Of a stretch of DNA of 64,000 nucleotides, positions 17,130 through 26,563 are shown piece by piece; within the stretch, counting starts at the first letter, position 1, and the number at the start of each line of letters is the position of its first letter. The notes beneath the pieces are model-generated. The model was not told the DNA's origin and did not search any database. It saw only the letters and a list, made by a program, of their open reading frames with translations. Made by a program: the position numbers and the translations under genes. The DNA is from Methylotenera oryzisoli (GTDB lineage Bacteria; Pseudomonadota; Gammaproteobacteria; Burkholderiales; Methylophilaceae), in contig CAMDTL010000008.1 in assembly GCA_945907735.1 (NCBI GenBank), positions 19,832 through 83,831 of the forward strand, read 5' to 3'.

Positions 17130-18518
17130 ATGAATGCAAATTTAATCCGTCAGGCCGCAGTAGTGCTGGCAAATCTACTCGATTTCAATAGTCCAGCCGA
17201 TGCCAAATTGAGCGATTTTTTCCGCAATAATCGCGAACTTGGCACTAAAGATCGCGCCTTTGTGGCTGAGAGCGTCTATGGCGTGTTGCGCCGTTTACGC
17301 TATTTAAGCACCGTTACCGCGAATGAAGAAAATGACCCCGACGATGCGCGCAAGCTCATATTGGCGTGGCTGCTGCGCGTGCAGGGCAAAAGCATACGCG
17401 AGATGGAATCGGTGTTGAATGAACAGCAAACCGAATGGGCGCACACCATTAAAGCTAAACCGACTGAGAATTTACCATTAGCAGTTCAGGCAGATGTGCG
17501 TGATTGGCTGTGGCATAAACTGGTGGCGCAATATGGCGAGGCGGAAGCGCTGACGATTTGTCGCAGCATGTTTGATCAAGCGAGTTTAGATTTGCGTGTC
17601 AATACCATTAAAGGCAACCGCGAAGATACGCTAAAAAGAATGTTGGCTGAAAATACTTCGAATGAAAACACCATAGAAATTACCGCACATTCACCCATTG
17701 GCATTCGCATGCCAGGCCGTATGAATATTAGTAGGCACGTGCTATTTACCGAAGGAAAAATTGAGGTGCAAGATGAAGGCAGCCAGCTTTTAAGTTATTT
17801 AGTTGCACCAAAACGCGGTCAAATGATTGCAGATTTTTGTGCGGGGGCAGGCGGAAAAAGTTTAGCAATTGGCGCGCTAATGAAGAATACCGGTCGCTTG
17901 TATGCGTTTGATGTATCTGAGCGACGTTTACAGAGTTTAGGGCAACGTTTAAAACGCTCAGGTTTATCGAACCTACATGCACAAGTGATTACCAGTGAAA
18001 ATGACCAGAAATTAAAGCGTTTAAATGGCAAATTTGATCGCGTGCTAGTCGATGCGCCATGTAGCGGCTTTGGCACCTTGCGTCGCAATCCAGATTTAAA
18101 ATGGCGTTTTGAAGAAAAAGATATTGCCGATCTGAATATTAAACAAACCAACATTTTAGCGCGCGCGGCTAAACTCACCAAAGCTGGCGGGCGCTTAATT
18201 TACGCCACTTGCAGCTTGTTGCAAGACGAAAATGAGAACATCGCCGAAGCATTTTTGGAGACTAATCCTGAGTTTAGTTTAATGCCTGCAAGTGAAATAT
18301 TGGCGCAGCAACAAATCAAGCTGGATACTGGAAAATACCTAAAATTATTACCGCATCTACATGGCACCGATGGTTTTTTTGCGGCAGTGTTCGAGCGTAA
18401 AGCGGAAGCTATTAAAACAACACCTGTTAAAGAAGTCGCCACTAAAGTAGCTGAAGTTGTTGAAGCCAATCCTGCTAAAAAAGCGGCTGCCAAGCCTAAG
18501 ATAGTCAAGGAAAAATAG
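17130..18518 (+). CDS. RsmB/NOP-family RNA (cytosine-5) methyltransferase
   Basis: 462 residues. The N-terminal half resembles the NusB-like region of RsmB. The catalytic half has the SAM-binding FCAGAGGKSLAIGALM, motif IV DAPCSGFGTLRRNPDLKWRF with a conserved Cys, and motif VI ATCSL with the catalytic Cys. It should methylate C5 of a cytosine in rRNA or tRNA. This is the betaproteobacterial RsmB-like form rather than the E. coli type; the target base is not certain. The last 40 residues form a Lys/Ala/Val-rich basic tail (EANPAKKAAAKPKIVKEK), likely disordered and RNA-binding. Confidence 0.85.
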   Translation: MNANLIRQAAVVLANLLDFNSPADAKLSDFFRNNRELGTKDRAFVAESVYGVLRRLRYLSTVTANEENDPDDARKLILAWLLRVQGKSIREMESVLNEQQTEWAHTIKAKPTENLPLAVQADVRDWLWHKLVAQYGEAEALTICRSMFDQASLDLRVNTIKGNREDTLKRMLAENTSNENTIEITAHSPIGIRMPGRMNISRHVLFTEGKIEVQDEGSQLLSYLVAPKRGQMIADFCAGAGGKSLAIGALMKNTGRLYAFDVSERRLQSLGQRLKRSGLSNLHAQVITSENDQKLKRLNGKFDRVLVDAPCSGFGTLRRNPDLKWRFEEKDIADLNIKQTNILARAAKLTKAGGRLIYATCSLLQDENENIAEAFLETNPEFSLMPASEILAQQQIKLDTGKYLKLLPHLHGTDGFFAAVFERKAEAIKTTPVKEVATKVAEVVEANPAKKAAAKPKIVKEK

Positions 18519-18521
18519 TCA

Positions 18522-19757
18522 ATGAAACTACCTAGCCTTAACATTCAAATTTTAATCGGCGCAGTTGTTGGCATTGTGGCTGGGCTTTATTTTCATGGGC
18601 TTGGTGTTGAAAATACAATGGTAACAAGCAGTTTGTATGTGTCAGGTTTAGTCGGCACACTATTTATTGATTTGCTCAAAATGGTTTTAATTCCACTGGT
18701 GTTCTGCAGTATTGCGGTGGGCATTGCCAATTTGCGTCAGCATCACCAAATGCATCGAGTTTGGAAAACCACGCTCATCTTTTTTATGTTCACCATGGCG
18801 ATTGCGATCACCATAGGCATGGCCGCCAGCCTGTATTTTAAGCCAGGTGCAGGTATGCAAATTGCCATGTTTGCCGATGCAATGGGGCAATTTAAAACGC
18901 AACAATTAACGTTGTCAGAATTTTCTAGCCAGTTTTTGCACGGCTTGTTTGTCAATCCTTTTAACGCATTGGCAGAAGGCAATGTGCTAGCTGTGGTGAT
19001 TTTTGCGCTTATTTTAGGCATCGCGCTGGTGATGGGCGGTGAGCGCTATAAAAATATTCTAAGCATCTTGCAAGAAGGCCTAGAAATCACCATGCGCATT
19101 GTCGGCTGGGTGATGCTGCTGGCACCATTTGGCATTGCCGCTCTACTCATTAAACTGGTCGCCACGCAAGATACCGCCATGCTGAGTTCCATGGCTAAAT
19201 TTATGGCCGTGGTGATTAGCACGACGTTATTGCACGGTGTGCTAATTTTGCCGCTATTACTTTATTTAATTACAGGCAAAACACCGCTGTGGTTTTGGCG
19301 CGGCGCGCGCGAAGCTTTGGTGACGGCGTTTGCGACCAGCTCCAGTAGCGCCACTTTGCCAGTCACCATGCGCTGCACCATGCAACATTTACACGTTAAG
19401 CCAGAAATTGCGGGCTTTGTGGTGCCGCTGGGCGCGACGGTAAATATGGATGGAACCGCGCTTTACGAAGCCGCCGCTGCCTTGTTTATTGCTAATTTGG
19501 TCGGCGTAGAACTGAGTTTTGTGCAGCAACTCATCGTTTTTTTCACCGCCATGATCGCTGCCATCGGCGCGCCAGGTATCCCCAGTGCGGGCATGGTGAC
19601 TATGGTGATGGTATTGCAATCGGTTGGTTTGCCAGCCGAGGCGATTGCGATTTTGCTGCCAATTGATAGGCTGCTTGATACGCTACGCACCACGGTGAAT
19701 GTGCAGGGTGACATGATAGGCAGCTTGGTGGTGCAAAAACTCGTTTCAAACAAATGA
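18522..19757 (+). CDS. Dicarboxylate/amino acid:cation symporter (GltP/DctA family)
   Basis: 411 residues with about eight membrane helices and two re-entrant loops. Diagnostic motifs are FATSSSSATLPVTM (serine-rich hairpin 1), NMDGTALYEAAAALF (helix 7 cation site) and the later ILLPIDRLLDTLRTTVNVQGD (helix 8 substrate site). The transporter takes up C4-dicarboxylates or glutamate with H+ or Na+ across the inner membrane; the substrate cannot be fixed from sequence. It follows the methyltransferase gene by 3 bases and converges on the RND pump gene. Confidence 0.88.
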   Translation: MKLPSLNIQILIGAVVGIVAGLYFHGLGVENTMVTSSLYVSGLVGTLFIDLLKMVLIPLVFCSIAVGIANLRQHHQMHRVWKTTLIFFMFTMAIAITIGMAASLYFKPGAGMQIAMFADAMGQFKTQQLTLSEFSSQFLHGLFVNPFNALAEGNVLAVVIFALILGIALVMGGERYKNILSILQEGLEITMRIVGWVMLLAPFGIAALLIKLVATQDTAMLSSMAKFMAVVISTTLLHGVLILPLLLYLITGKTPLWFWRGAREALVTAFATSSSSATLPVTMRCTMQHLHVKPEIAGFVVPLGATVNMDGTALYEAAAALFIANLVGVELSFVQQLIVFFTAMIAAIGAPGIPSAGMVTMVMVLQSVGLPAEAIAILLPIDRLLDTLRTTVNVQGDMIGSLVVQKLVSNK

Positions 19758-19762
19758 TACAT

Positions 19763-19808
19763 GCCATGCAGACCGCATGGATATTGGCTTGCGCAGCCAT
19801 TTTATTTT
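19763..19808 (+). terminator. Hairpin pair between convergent symporter and RND genes
   Basis: Two short hairpins follow the symporter stop: CCATGC/GCATGG at about 19763-19780, and TGGCT/AGCCA at 19785-19799 followed by TTTTATTTT. The second has the form of a Rho-independent terminator for the plus strand. Confidence 0.5.
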
Positions 19809-19815
19809 AGAATAG

Positions 19816-22800
19816 TTAAGCTTGATTTTTAGCTTGAAATTTTACTAAGTTGAATTTTTCGAGCGCGCTCATCACCAAAGAGTACGCCGCTGGCACAACC
19901 ACCAAGGTGAGTAATGTGGATGAAATCAAGCCGCCGATAATGGCGACCGAAAGTGGTTTGTTGGTTTCAGAACCAGCGCCCAAGCCAATGGCGGCTGGCA
20001 GCAGCGCTAAAATAATGGTGAGTGAAGTCATCAATACAGGGCGCAATCTTATTGGGCAGGCTTCACGCAGTGCGTCGTTAATGCTCGCGCCTTTTTCACG
20101 CAGCTGATTAGTTAAATCGACTAGCAGAATCGAGTTTTTGGCGACCAAGCCGATGAGCAATACCAAGCCTATCATGGAGAAAATATTCAGTGTATTGCCT
20201 GTTATTAGCAAGGCAATCAAGCCGCCGATAATGGCGAGCGGCTGTGCCAGCATGATAATGAATGGTTGAATAAATGAGTTGAATTGGCTAGCCAGCACCA
20301 TATAAAGCAATACAAAAGCGAGTGAAAATACAAAGGTCATATTCTTCATAGTTTTGCCTAATTCTTCCGCTTGGCCAGTAAACTTCACTTTGTAACTTGG
20401 CGGTACCAGTTTGGCGGTGGTTTCATTCACCAAATCTATCGCCTCGCCCAGCGGCACATTGGGATTTGCATAAAAATTTACCGCATATTGCAAATCGTAA
20501 CGGCCAATCACGGCGGCGCCCAGCACGGGTTTAAAGCTGGCGACTGCGTCCAGTCGTATCAGCTCGCCACTACTACTGCGCAAGTAAATTTTTTTTAAGT
20601 CAGCCGTGTGTTTAAGCGCGTCCTCGCTGGTTTTCAGGCGAATGTCGTAACGCTGGCCATCGCCAGTCTTGTCATTGTATTTGGCCACGTTGATGCCGCC
20701 CGCATACAGCGAAACCGCAGACGCGATGTCGTTGGCAGTTAGACCAAGATTTGCCGCGCGGGCGCGGTCAATTTTAATGTCCAATTGCGGTAAATCCAGT
20801 TGTACATCCACATCGACTTTGCCAATATCTGGCTCTGCGCTTAGCGCTTGTTGCAGTTCTGCTGAAATGTAGCCAACCTCTTGCAGGTTCGTGCCTGTCA
20901 GGTTGAATTGCAATTTTTCAGAGCGCTGACCGCGCACGATGGAAGTGGGCGATGGAATAGCGCGCACGCCAGGAATGCTTTCGAACTCTTTTCTAAGCTC
21001 TTTGGTGAGCGTTTGTTGGCTTTTTTCGCGTTCTTCTTTGGGTTTTAGCCGCACATTGATATTACCTTGGTTGACCTGTCCGCGAGCGCCGCCGCCGATA
21101 CTGGCATAGTAACTTTCCACTTCATCTTTGTGGCTGGCAAGCATGGCTTCGACTAATTTAAGGCGTGAATCGGTGTACGCTAAACTCGACCCTAAAGGCG
21201 TTTTAATGCTGATAGTAAAGCCGCCTTCGTCGGTTTCTGGCACAAAATCTTTATCGACATTTTTGAGGGTGTAATAGCCAGTAAAGCCAACGAATAAAGC
21301 AGTCGTGAGCAATACCAACCCACGATGAGTGAGTGAAAAATTAAGTAGTTTTTTGTACACATTATCTAAGCTTGCCAGCACGCGGCCGAAAGCGCGGTAA
21401 AGTGCATTGTCTTTATGCGTGACGCTTAAATAGCGCGAGCACAACATGGGCGTGAGCGTGAGCGAAACAAACAGCGAAACCAGTACGCCGAACGTCACCA
21501 CCACGGCAAAAGATTTAAAAAACATGCCGATTACGCCATCCATAAAGATGACGGGCGCAAAAATACATACCAGTGACAGCGAAGAGGCAAGCACCGCAAA
21601 TACTACCTCGCGACTGCCATCGATGGTAGTTTGGATGCGATAGGCGGTAACTGCGCGTTTATCATTTAAATTAAGGTTTTTTAGCCCAATACCAACTTCG
21701 CCCGACATGTGGCGCAAAATGCTCTCTCGCACCACAATCGCGTCATCCACTACCACGCCAATAAGTAATAATAAGGCTAGTAGCGTCATGCTGTTAAAGG
21801 TGTAGCCAGAAAAATACATCACCGCAATGGCGCCTAACAGTGAGACTGGAATCTCTAAACAAATCATCAAAGTCGAGCTAAAAGAGCGCATGAAAATCAA
21901 CACGATTAGTGCTGCAAACAGTGTGCCTTCTACTAAGTGCTCCTTAAGACCTGCAACCATTTGATTAATAAAAGTGGAATCATTGGTGGAAATTTCCAGC
22001 GTCATGCCGGCTGGCAAGTTAGGGCGCACTTCGGTTGCTAATTTGCGTAACACTTCATTGATAATTTCTACCGTGTTGGCATTGGCAATTTTCACCATGC
22101 CTATGCCTACTGTGGGCTTGCCGTTATAGCGTGCCACTTGGCGATTATCTGTGATGCCATCTTCAATGGTCGCGACGTTTTTTAAGTACACGGGTGCGCC
22201 TGCTCTTGATACCACAATTAAATTGGCGAGCTCTTGCACATTGTGAAATTCGAGATCGAGCTTGAGCAATTGTTCGGCTTGTTGACTGACTAAGAATCCG
22301 CCTGGTAATTGCACGTGCTCGCGGTTGAATGCCGTGATTAAATCGTTGGCCGTGAGTTTGTAAGCCGCCATGCGCTCTGGGTTGACGTTCACACGAATCA
22401 CGCGATCGCGTCGCCCGCCCAATTGCACTTCGCCCACGCCGTTAATGGTTTCAAACTTTTTCTTGAGTACGTTATTGGCGTATAAATTGAGTTGCTGGAT
22501 GGTGCGGTCACCACTCAAAGCCAGCCAAATCACGGGTGCGGCGTTGGTATCTACTTTAAATATCGAGGGCGGATCGGTGTCCGTGGGCAAGCGCCGTAAT
22601 ACTTGGTTTACCTTGGCCTGCACTTCGTTATAAGCCACATCAATATCTTTGCCCAGCACGAAGGTAATGCTAATGCTGGAAACCCCAGGCGAGGACGCGG
22701 ATTGGATATGATCAATGCCAGGCGTGGTGTTGATGGCGGATTCGATGACGCTGGTGATGCTGGTGTCGACAACGTCAGGGTCGGCGCCACGTAAAGTGGT

Positions 22801-22944
22801 GCTGACCATAATCACTGGGAAATCAATCGATGGAATGCGATCTACGCCGATGCGATGATAGGCAATTAAGCCAAATAAGATGATGACACCTGATAGCATC
22901 CAGGCGAGGACGTGGCGTCTAATCGATAGTTCAGGCAGGCTCAT
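19816..22944 (-). CDS. RND efflux transporter permease (HAE-1/AcrB superfamily)
   Basis: 1042 residues, full length for a trimeric inner-membrane RND pump with 12 membrane helices and two large periplasmic loops. Conserved parts include the N-terminal SIRRHVLAWML, helix 4 with GVVVDDAIVVRE (proton relay aspartates) and the late GLVAKNSILLVD. It uses proton influx to drive substrate from periplasm or membrane to an outer-membrane channel. It is encoded behind its adaptor protein; no TolC-like gene accompanies them, so a shared channel is implied. Substrate is unknown. The sequence fits drug/hydrophobe pumps, not the metal-specific CusA type. Confidence 0.92.
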   Translation of the reverse strand: MSLPELSIRRHVLAWMLSGVIILFGLIAYHRIGVDRIPSIDFPVIMVSTTLRGADPDVVDTSITSVIESAINTTPGIDHIQSASSPGVSSISITFVLGKDIDVAYNEVQAKVNQVLRRLPTDTDPPSIFKVDTNAAPVIWLALSGDRTIQQLNLYANNVLKKKFETINGVGEVQLGGRRDRVIRVNVNPERMAAYKLTANDLITAFNREHVQLPGGFLVSQQAEQLLKLDLEFHNVQELANLIVVSRAGAPVYLKNVATIEDGITDNRQVARYNGKPTVGIGMVKIANANTVEIINEVLRKLATEVRPNLPAGMTLEISTNDSTFINQMVAGLKEHLVEGTLFAALIVLIFMRSFSSTLMICLEIPVSLLGAIAVMYFSGYTFNSMTLLALLLLIGVVVDDAIVVRESILRHMSGEVGIGLKNLNLNDKRAVTAYRIQTTIDGSREVVFAVLASSLSLVCIFAPVIFMDGVIGMFFKSFAVVVTFGVLVSLFVSLTLTPMLCSRYLSVTHKDNALYRAFGRVLASLDNVYKKLLNFSLTHRGLVLLTTALFVGFTGYYTLKNVDKDFVPETDEGGFTISIKTPLGSSLAYTDSRLKLVEAMLASHKDEVESYYASIGGGARGQVNQGNINVRLKPKEEREKSQQTLTKELRKEFESIPGVRAIPSPTSIVRGQRSEKLQFNLTGTNLQEVGYISAELQQALSAEPDIGKVDVDVQLDLPQLDIKIDRARAANLGLTANDIASAVSLYAGGINVAKYNDKTGDGQRYDIRLKTSEDALKHTADLKKIYLRSSSGELIRLDAVASFKPVLGAAVIGRYDLQYAVNFYANPNVPLGEAIDLVNETTAKLVPPSYKVKFTGQAEELGKTMKNMTFVFSLAFVLLYMVLASQFNSFIQPFIIMLAQPLAIIGGLIALLITGNTLNIFSMIGLVLLIGLVAKNSILLVDLTNQLREKGASINDALREACPIRLRPVLMTSLTIILALLPAAIGLGAGSETNKPLSVAIIGGLISSTLLTLVVVPAAYSLVMSALEKFNLVKFQAKNQA

Positions 22945-23052
22945 TTAAAAACCCAAATTTCGTCATCATGCTTCGTTCATCACAAAAAAATCACTCCTTA
23001 CCTAATCAAACATATGCGGCGTTGCAATTTTTTTGCTCGCGCCTTGCCTGAT

Positions 23053-24165
23053 TTAGAACTTTGAATTTTTAGCAGTTGTATCAGGCGCGATTGTCACAGG
23101 CGCTTTGTCCGTTAAGAAACCTGCGCCATCCACTACTATCATGTCATTTGCTTGCAAGCCTTCCAGCATCTCAATTAAACCATTTTGGCGAGCGCCAGTT
23201 TTGACGACAGCTTGATATGCCACACTGTCACGCACCACGTACACCACTTCACCCGCCGGGCGCAGCACCAAACTTTGTTCGGGAATCATCAAGGCGGCGG
23301 CTTGTTCGCCTAAAATTACTTTACCCGTTACGCTGGCACCAGGCTGCCAGTTAGGCTCATTTGCCACATCCGCAATCACATCAATGGTGCGGCTACCTTC
23401 CGTAATCATGGGTTTGAGTTCGTGAATCACAGATTCAACCGTTTTATTGCTAGTCGGCGTGGTCAAGCGCACTTTTAAGCCTGGTTTGAGTTGCGCGCCA
23501 ATCTGTTCTGGGAAAGGCAAGTGCGCGCGCAGTTTTTGTTTAGAAATAATTTGCACGATAGGGTCGCCCACACGCACAAAGTCGCCAGTATCCACCAATT
23601 TTTTTTCTACAACACCGCTTACAGGGGCGATAACTCTGGCTTTATTAGTGCTGTGGATAATGCTGCCAACGCGCGCTCTGGCCGCTTCCAACTGTTGTCT
23701 CAGTACGCTTTGCTGGGCAACTTCGTTATCCACCGCGTTTTGTGAGATGAATTTTTTATCTACCAAAGCCTGATTTCTTGCCACAATTTTGGCCTGGTTT
23801 TCTAACAAAGCTTGAATGCGCGCGATTTCTGCCGCCGCCTCGTTGCGCTGCATCGCAAAATCGCCAGCATCTAAAGTGGCGATGGACTGTCCTTTTTTAA
23901 CTAATTGACCAGGATTAACGTGCACTTTAATTACGCGTGCGGCCACCTCAGCCGCTACAGTGGGGTCGATTAAACCTTCAAGCGAGCCGACCGCTTCTTC
24001 AGTGGTTTCAATGGCTTGATTTTTGATTTGCGTGACGGTGACGAGCGTTGGCTTTAGACCTTTTTTCTCGCCATCTTTTTCTGCAGACTTGTCATTAGAT
24101 GCGCCACAAGCCGCGAGCAGAAAGGCCAGCAGGCCGATGAAGAAAGTTGAAATAATTTTTTGCAT
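23053..24165 (-). CDS. RND efflux periplasmic adaptor lipoprotein (membrane fusion protein)
   Basis: 370 residues. A lipobox (FLLAACGAS, Cys20) marks an inner-membrane lipoprotein. Barrel-sandwich halves flank a helical hairpin (VAARVIKVHVNPGQLVKKG, a long coiled segment around 100-175, then ARVIAPVSGVVEKKLVDTG), followed by beta-barrel and membrane-proximal domains. It links the RND permease to an outer-membrane channel. The permease gene follows after 108 bases and ampD precedes it by 11 bases on the same strand, so the three genes may be one transcription unit. Confidence 0.9.
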   Translation of the reverse strand: MQKIISTFFIGLLAFLLAACGASNDKSAEKDGEKKGLKPTLVTVTQIKNQAIETTEEAVGSLEGLIDPTVAAEVAARVIKVHVNPGQLVKKGQSIATLDAGDFAMQRNEAAAEIARIQALLENQAKIVARNQALVDKKFISQNAVDNEVAQQSVLRQQLEAARARVGSIIHSTNKARVIAPVSGVVEKKLVDTGDFVRVGDPIVQIISKQKLRAHLPFPEQIGAQLKPGLKVRLTTPTSNKTVESVIHELKPMITEGSRTIDVIADVANEPNWQPGASVTGKVILGEQAAALMIPEQSLVLRPAGEVVYVVRDSVAYQAVVKTGARQNGLIEMLEGLQANDMIVVDGAGFLTDKAPVTIAPDTTAKNSKF

Positions 24166-24176
24166 GTTTTAAGTTT

Positions 24177-24737
24177 TTAACACCCTTTAATTCTATTCCA
24201 CTCAAAATAAGGCCCTGGGTCGGTTTTACGACCAGGCGCGATGTCTGAATGGCCTGTAATATGTTGAATCGGGTAAGCTTTTCGCAAACAGTTTAACAGC
24301 GATTTAAGCGTTTGATATTGTGCCGCCTCAAACGCCTCAAAGTTGCTGCCTTCCAGCTCTACTCCGACCGAAAAATCGTTACAACGTTCACGTCCTTGCC
24401 AACTAGAAACGCCCGCGTGCCAAGCGCGTTGCAAACAAGATGCGAATTGCATCAGCTCGCCATCACGCCGAATGAAAAAATGCGAGGATACTTTGCGGGT
24501 GTAAATCTCGGCATAATATGGATGTTCGTTGGGGTTAAGTTGATTGGTAAATAACTGAACTACGCCAGAACCCTTATAGATATTTGGTGGCAGGCTGATG
24601 TTATGAATAACAATTAAGTCTATATTTGTATTTTCTGGCCTTGCATCAACGTTGGGCGAGGCAATTTGTGTGGCGGATGCAACATAGCCTGCGGCATTTA
24701 ATGTTAATTTTGATGTTTTTAATTTTTTGTTTGTCAT
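24177..24737 (-). CDS. ampD: AmpD, 1,6-anhydro-N-acetylmuramyl-L-alanine amidase
   Basis: 186 residues. Amidase_2 fold with the zinc ligands seen in VIHNISLPP (His), HITGHSDIAPGRKTDPGPYF (His and Asp) and the catalytic Glu in VGVELEGSNFEAF. No signal peptide, in keeping with cytosolic AmpD that removes the stem peptide from recycled anhydromuropeptides. The length and the DPGPYFEW ending distinguish it from the periplasmic AmiD. Divergent from the cation exchanger gene. Confidence 0.93.
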   Translation of the reverse strand: MTNKKLKTSKLTLNAAGYVASATQIASPNVDARPENTNIDLIVIHNISLPPNIYKGSGVVQLFTNQLNPNEHPYYAEIYTRKVSSHFFIRRDGELMQFASCLQRAWHAGVSSWQGRERCNDFSVGVELEGSNFEAFEAAQYQTLKSLLNCLRKAYPIQHITGHSDIAPGRKTDPGPYFEWNRIKGC

Positions 24738-24801
24738 GCAAGTTGGAGCGTAATCCGTTAAAATTGTGCTTATTCAGACGGTTTATTGTAAAGGCAAACT
24801 C

Positions 24802-25812
24802 GTGATATTTATACAGCTTTTGGCGATGTTGGTGGTTATTTTAATTGCGGCGGAGGTGTTTACCAATGCGTTAGAGCATTTGGGCGAAAAGTTAGGCATT
24901 TCAGAAGGCGTGACAGGCTCTATATTTGCCGCAGTGGGCACGGCGCTACCAGAAACTTTGGTGCCGCTGTTGGCGATTTTTACTTATACCTCCAGCACAG
25001 CAAATGTAAACGCTGGCCATGAAATTGGCGTGGGTGCCATATTGGGGGCGCCTTTGATGTTGGCCACGCTGTCATTAGCACTCATGGCCATCTCAGTATG
25101 GAAGCGCCGTGGCACACAAGGTCATTTGCGCCCAGAGCGCACAGGACTATTGCGAGATTTAAACTTTTTTATTATCGCGTTTACAGTAGCCGCTATTGCC
25201 ATGTATGTGCCGCATACACAAGCAGCCGTGCGCTATGGCATTGGTGCAGGTATGGTGATCATTTACTTTGTTTACGTGCTGATGACCATACGCGCGTCGA
25301 AAGCGCTGGTAGATGATGGCCACGCCACCGAAGCAGACACTGACATGTTTCTGTGCAAATTTGGTTTGCCGAACAATATGGCGGTGATTTTGCTGCAATT
25401 ATTGTTAGGTTTAGGTTTGCTGATTTTGGGGGCAAAAGGCTTTATTAATCAAGTGGAAGGCGTAGCCGCTATTGTCGGAATTTCCGCATTATTGCTTTCG
25501 TTGTTGATTATTCCGATTGCGACTGAATTGCCCGAAAAAGTGAATAGTATTTTATGGATACGCAAAGGCAAAGACACGCTGGCGTTTGGCAATATTACTG
25601 GCGCAATGGTATTTCAAGGCACTTTATTGCCAGCAATTGGTATTATGCTCACGCCGTGGGAGCCACGTAAAGAGGTGCTGTGGGGCATTATTATTACGCT
25701 GATAGCAGCATTATGGCTACGCTATTTAATGGCCAAAGGCGGCATTAGGGTTTGGCATTTATTGGTAAATGGCGCGATGTACTTAGCTTATTTGGCCATT
25801 GCGTTAAGTTAA
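24802..25812 (+). CDS. Sodium/calcium exchanger family (CaCA) antiporter
   Basis: 336 residues from a GTG at 24802 with an AAGG site nine bases before it; an upstream GTG at 24766 would add 12 polar residues ahead of the first helix and is less likely. Two homologous halves of about five helices each carry the alpha repeats: AVGTALPETLVPLLAI in the first and PIATELPEKVNSILWI with GNITGAMVFQGTLLPA in the second. It should exchange Ca2+ or another divalent ion for Na+ or H+ in the inner membrane. It stands alone and is closed by a strong hairpin. Confidence 0.85.
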   Translation: MIFIQLLAMLVVILIAAEVFTNALEHLGEKLGISEGVTGSIFAAVGTALPETLVPLLAIFTYTSSTANVNAGHEIGVGAILGAPLMLATLSLALMAISVWKRRGTQGHLRPERTGLLRDLNFFIIAFTVAAIAMYVPHTQAAVRYGIGAGMVIIYFVYVLMTIRASKALVDDGHATEADTDMFLCKFGLPNNMAVILLQLLLGLGLLILGAKGFINQVEGVAAIVGISALLLSLLIIPIATELPEKVNSILWIRKGKDTLAFGNITGAMVFQGTLLPAIGIMLTPWEPRKEVLWGIIITLIAALWLRYLMAKGGIRVWHLLVNGAMYLAYLAIALS

Positions 25813-25815
25813 GGT

Positions 25816-25846
25816 GAGCTAGGTCCGATTTAATCGGACCTAGCTC
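25816..25846 (+). terminator. Strong palindromic hairpin after the cation exchanger gene
   Basis: GAGCTAGGTCCGATT and its exact complement flank a single base, giving a stem of at least 13 bp three bases after the stop. No T-run follows, so this may be a bidirectional or processing hairpin rather than a canonical terminator. Confidence 0.6.
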
Positions 25847-25951
25847 ATCATTGCTGGTATTAATCGCATCAAACGGTTGCGCACGTTACACTGGTATAGT
25901 GCAAAACTTAAAGCTGTTATGCTTCACCTTACTGAATAAATTAAAAACTTC

Positions 25952-26080
25952 ATGGCAAGTTCAGAAGAGTTATCAGATTTTTTGCGAGCTGTAGAGCGGC
26001 GTGCATTTAAGCAAACGGTGTATGCCGTGCGCGATGACCATACGGCGCTGAAGTGCAATAATCATTTTAAAGGCCGTTAG
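25952..26080 (+). pseudogene. Stump of an ECF RNA polymerase sigma factor gene
   Basis: An ATG at 25952 opens 42 codons. The first 34 (MASSEELSDFLRAVERRAFK, then QTVYAVRDDHTALK) match, from memory of the family, the N-terminus of the betaproteobacterial ECF sigma factor in the ilv-region operon sigma-DUF3619-DUF3106-RDD. After residue 34 the similarity ends abruptly and the frame closes at a TAG eight codons on; regions 2.4 and 4 are gone. The RDD gene still follows at 26148, while the two intermediate genes are absent. This is best explained by one internal deletion. It cannot function as a sigma factor. Confidence 0.65.
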
Positions 26081-26101
26081 TTTTAAATGTGAGTGAATAC
26101 T

Positions 26102-26131
26102 AGCCCGCTATTTGTTATAGTGGGCTTTTTT
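26102..26131 (+). terminator. Rho-independent terminator after the sigma-factor stump
   Basis: AGCCCGCTAT and ATAGTGGGCT pair over 10 bp (one G-T) around a TTGTT loop and are followed by TTTTT. This lies between the sigma-factor stump and the RDD gene, so the latter needs its own start signal. Confidence 0.75.
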
Positions 26132-26147
26132 ACACCTTGAACATTTA

Positions 26148-26558
26148 ATGATAAAAAATGCCACATGCTTAAGACTTTTTGCCGCTTGTATGTACGAGTT
26201 GCTAGTGCTTTTTGCGTTATGGATGTTGTGCACATGGGTTTTTGTGCGTTTGTTTGGCGATGCAAGACATGATAGTAAACGCTTACTTCTACAGTTTTTT
26301 TTGTGGCTAATGACAGGCGCATATTTTGTGTGGTGTTGGGTAAAAAGCGGCCAAACTTTGGCAGCCAAAACTTGGAAAATTAAGCTAGTGAACGCGCAAA
26401 ATACAACTTTAAGCATGTCACAAGCTTTAATTAGATATGCCCTAGGAAGCATTTCCCTATTGGCTTGCGGGCTGGGTTATGTTTGGATTTTTGTGGATAA
26501 AGAAGGTTTATTTTTACACGATAGATTGCTAAAAACACGGTTTATTTGCTTGGCGTGA
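26148..26558 (+). CDS. RDD family membrane protein
   Basis: 136 residues with three to four membrane helices: about 7-32, 45-64, and 95-118. The RDD motif is in degenerate form: RLFAACMYELLVLF at the start and KTWKIKLVNAQN in the middle. RDD proteins are small inner-membrane proteins, some with sodium/proton antiport activity; the role here is unknown. In related genomes this gene ends an operon begun by an ECF sigma factor, of which only a stump remains upstream. It converges on lptG with 5 bases between the stops. Confidence 0.8.
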   Translation: MIKNATCLRLFAACMYELLVLFALWMLCTWVFVRLFGDARHDSKRLLLQFFLWLMTGAYFVWCWVKSGQTLAAKTWKIKLVNAQNTTLSMSQALIRYALGSISLLACGLGYVWIFVDKEGLFLHDRLLKTRFICLA

Positions 26559-26563
26559 TTAAG

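Noticed and set aside
19816..24165. RND pump and adaptor as a metal-resistance island
   Set aside because: No metal-binding motifs of CusA/CzcA type and no base-composition change; ordinary HAE-1 pump lacking a local outer-membrane gene.
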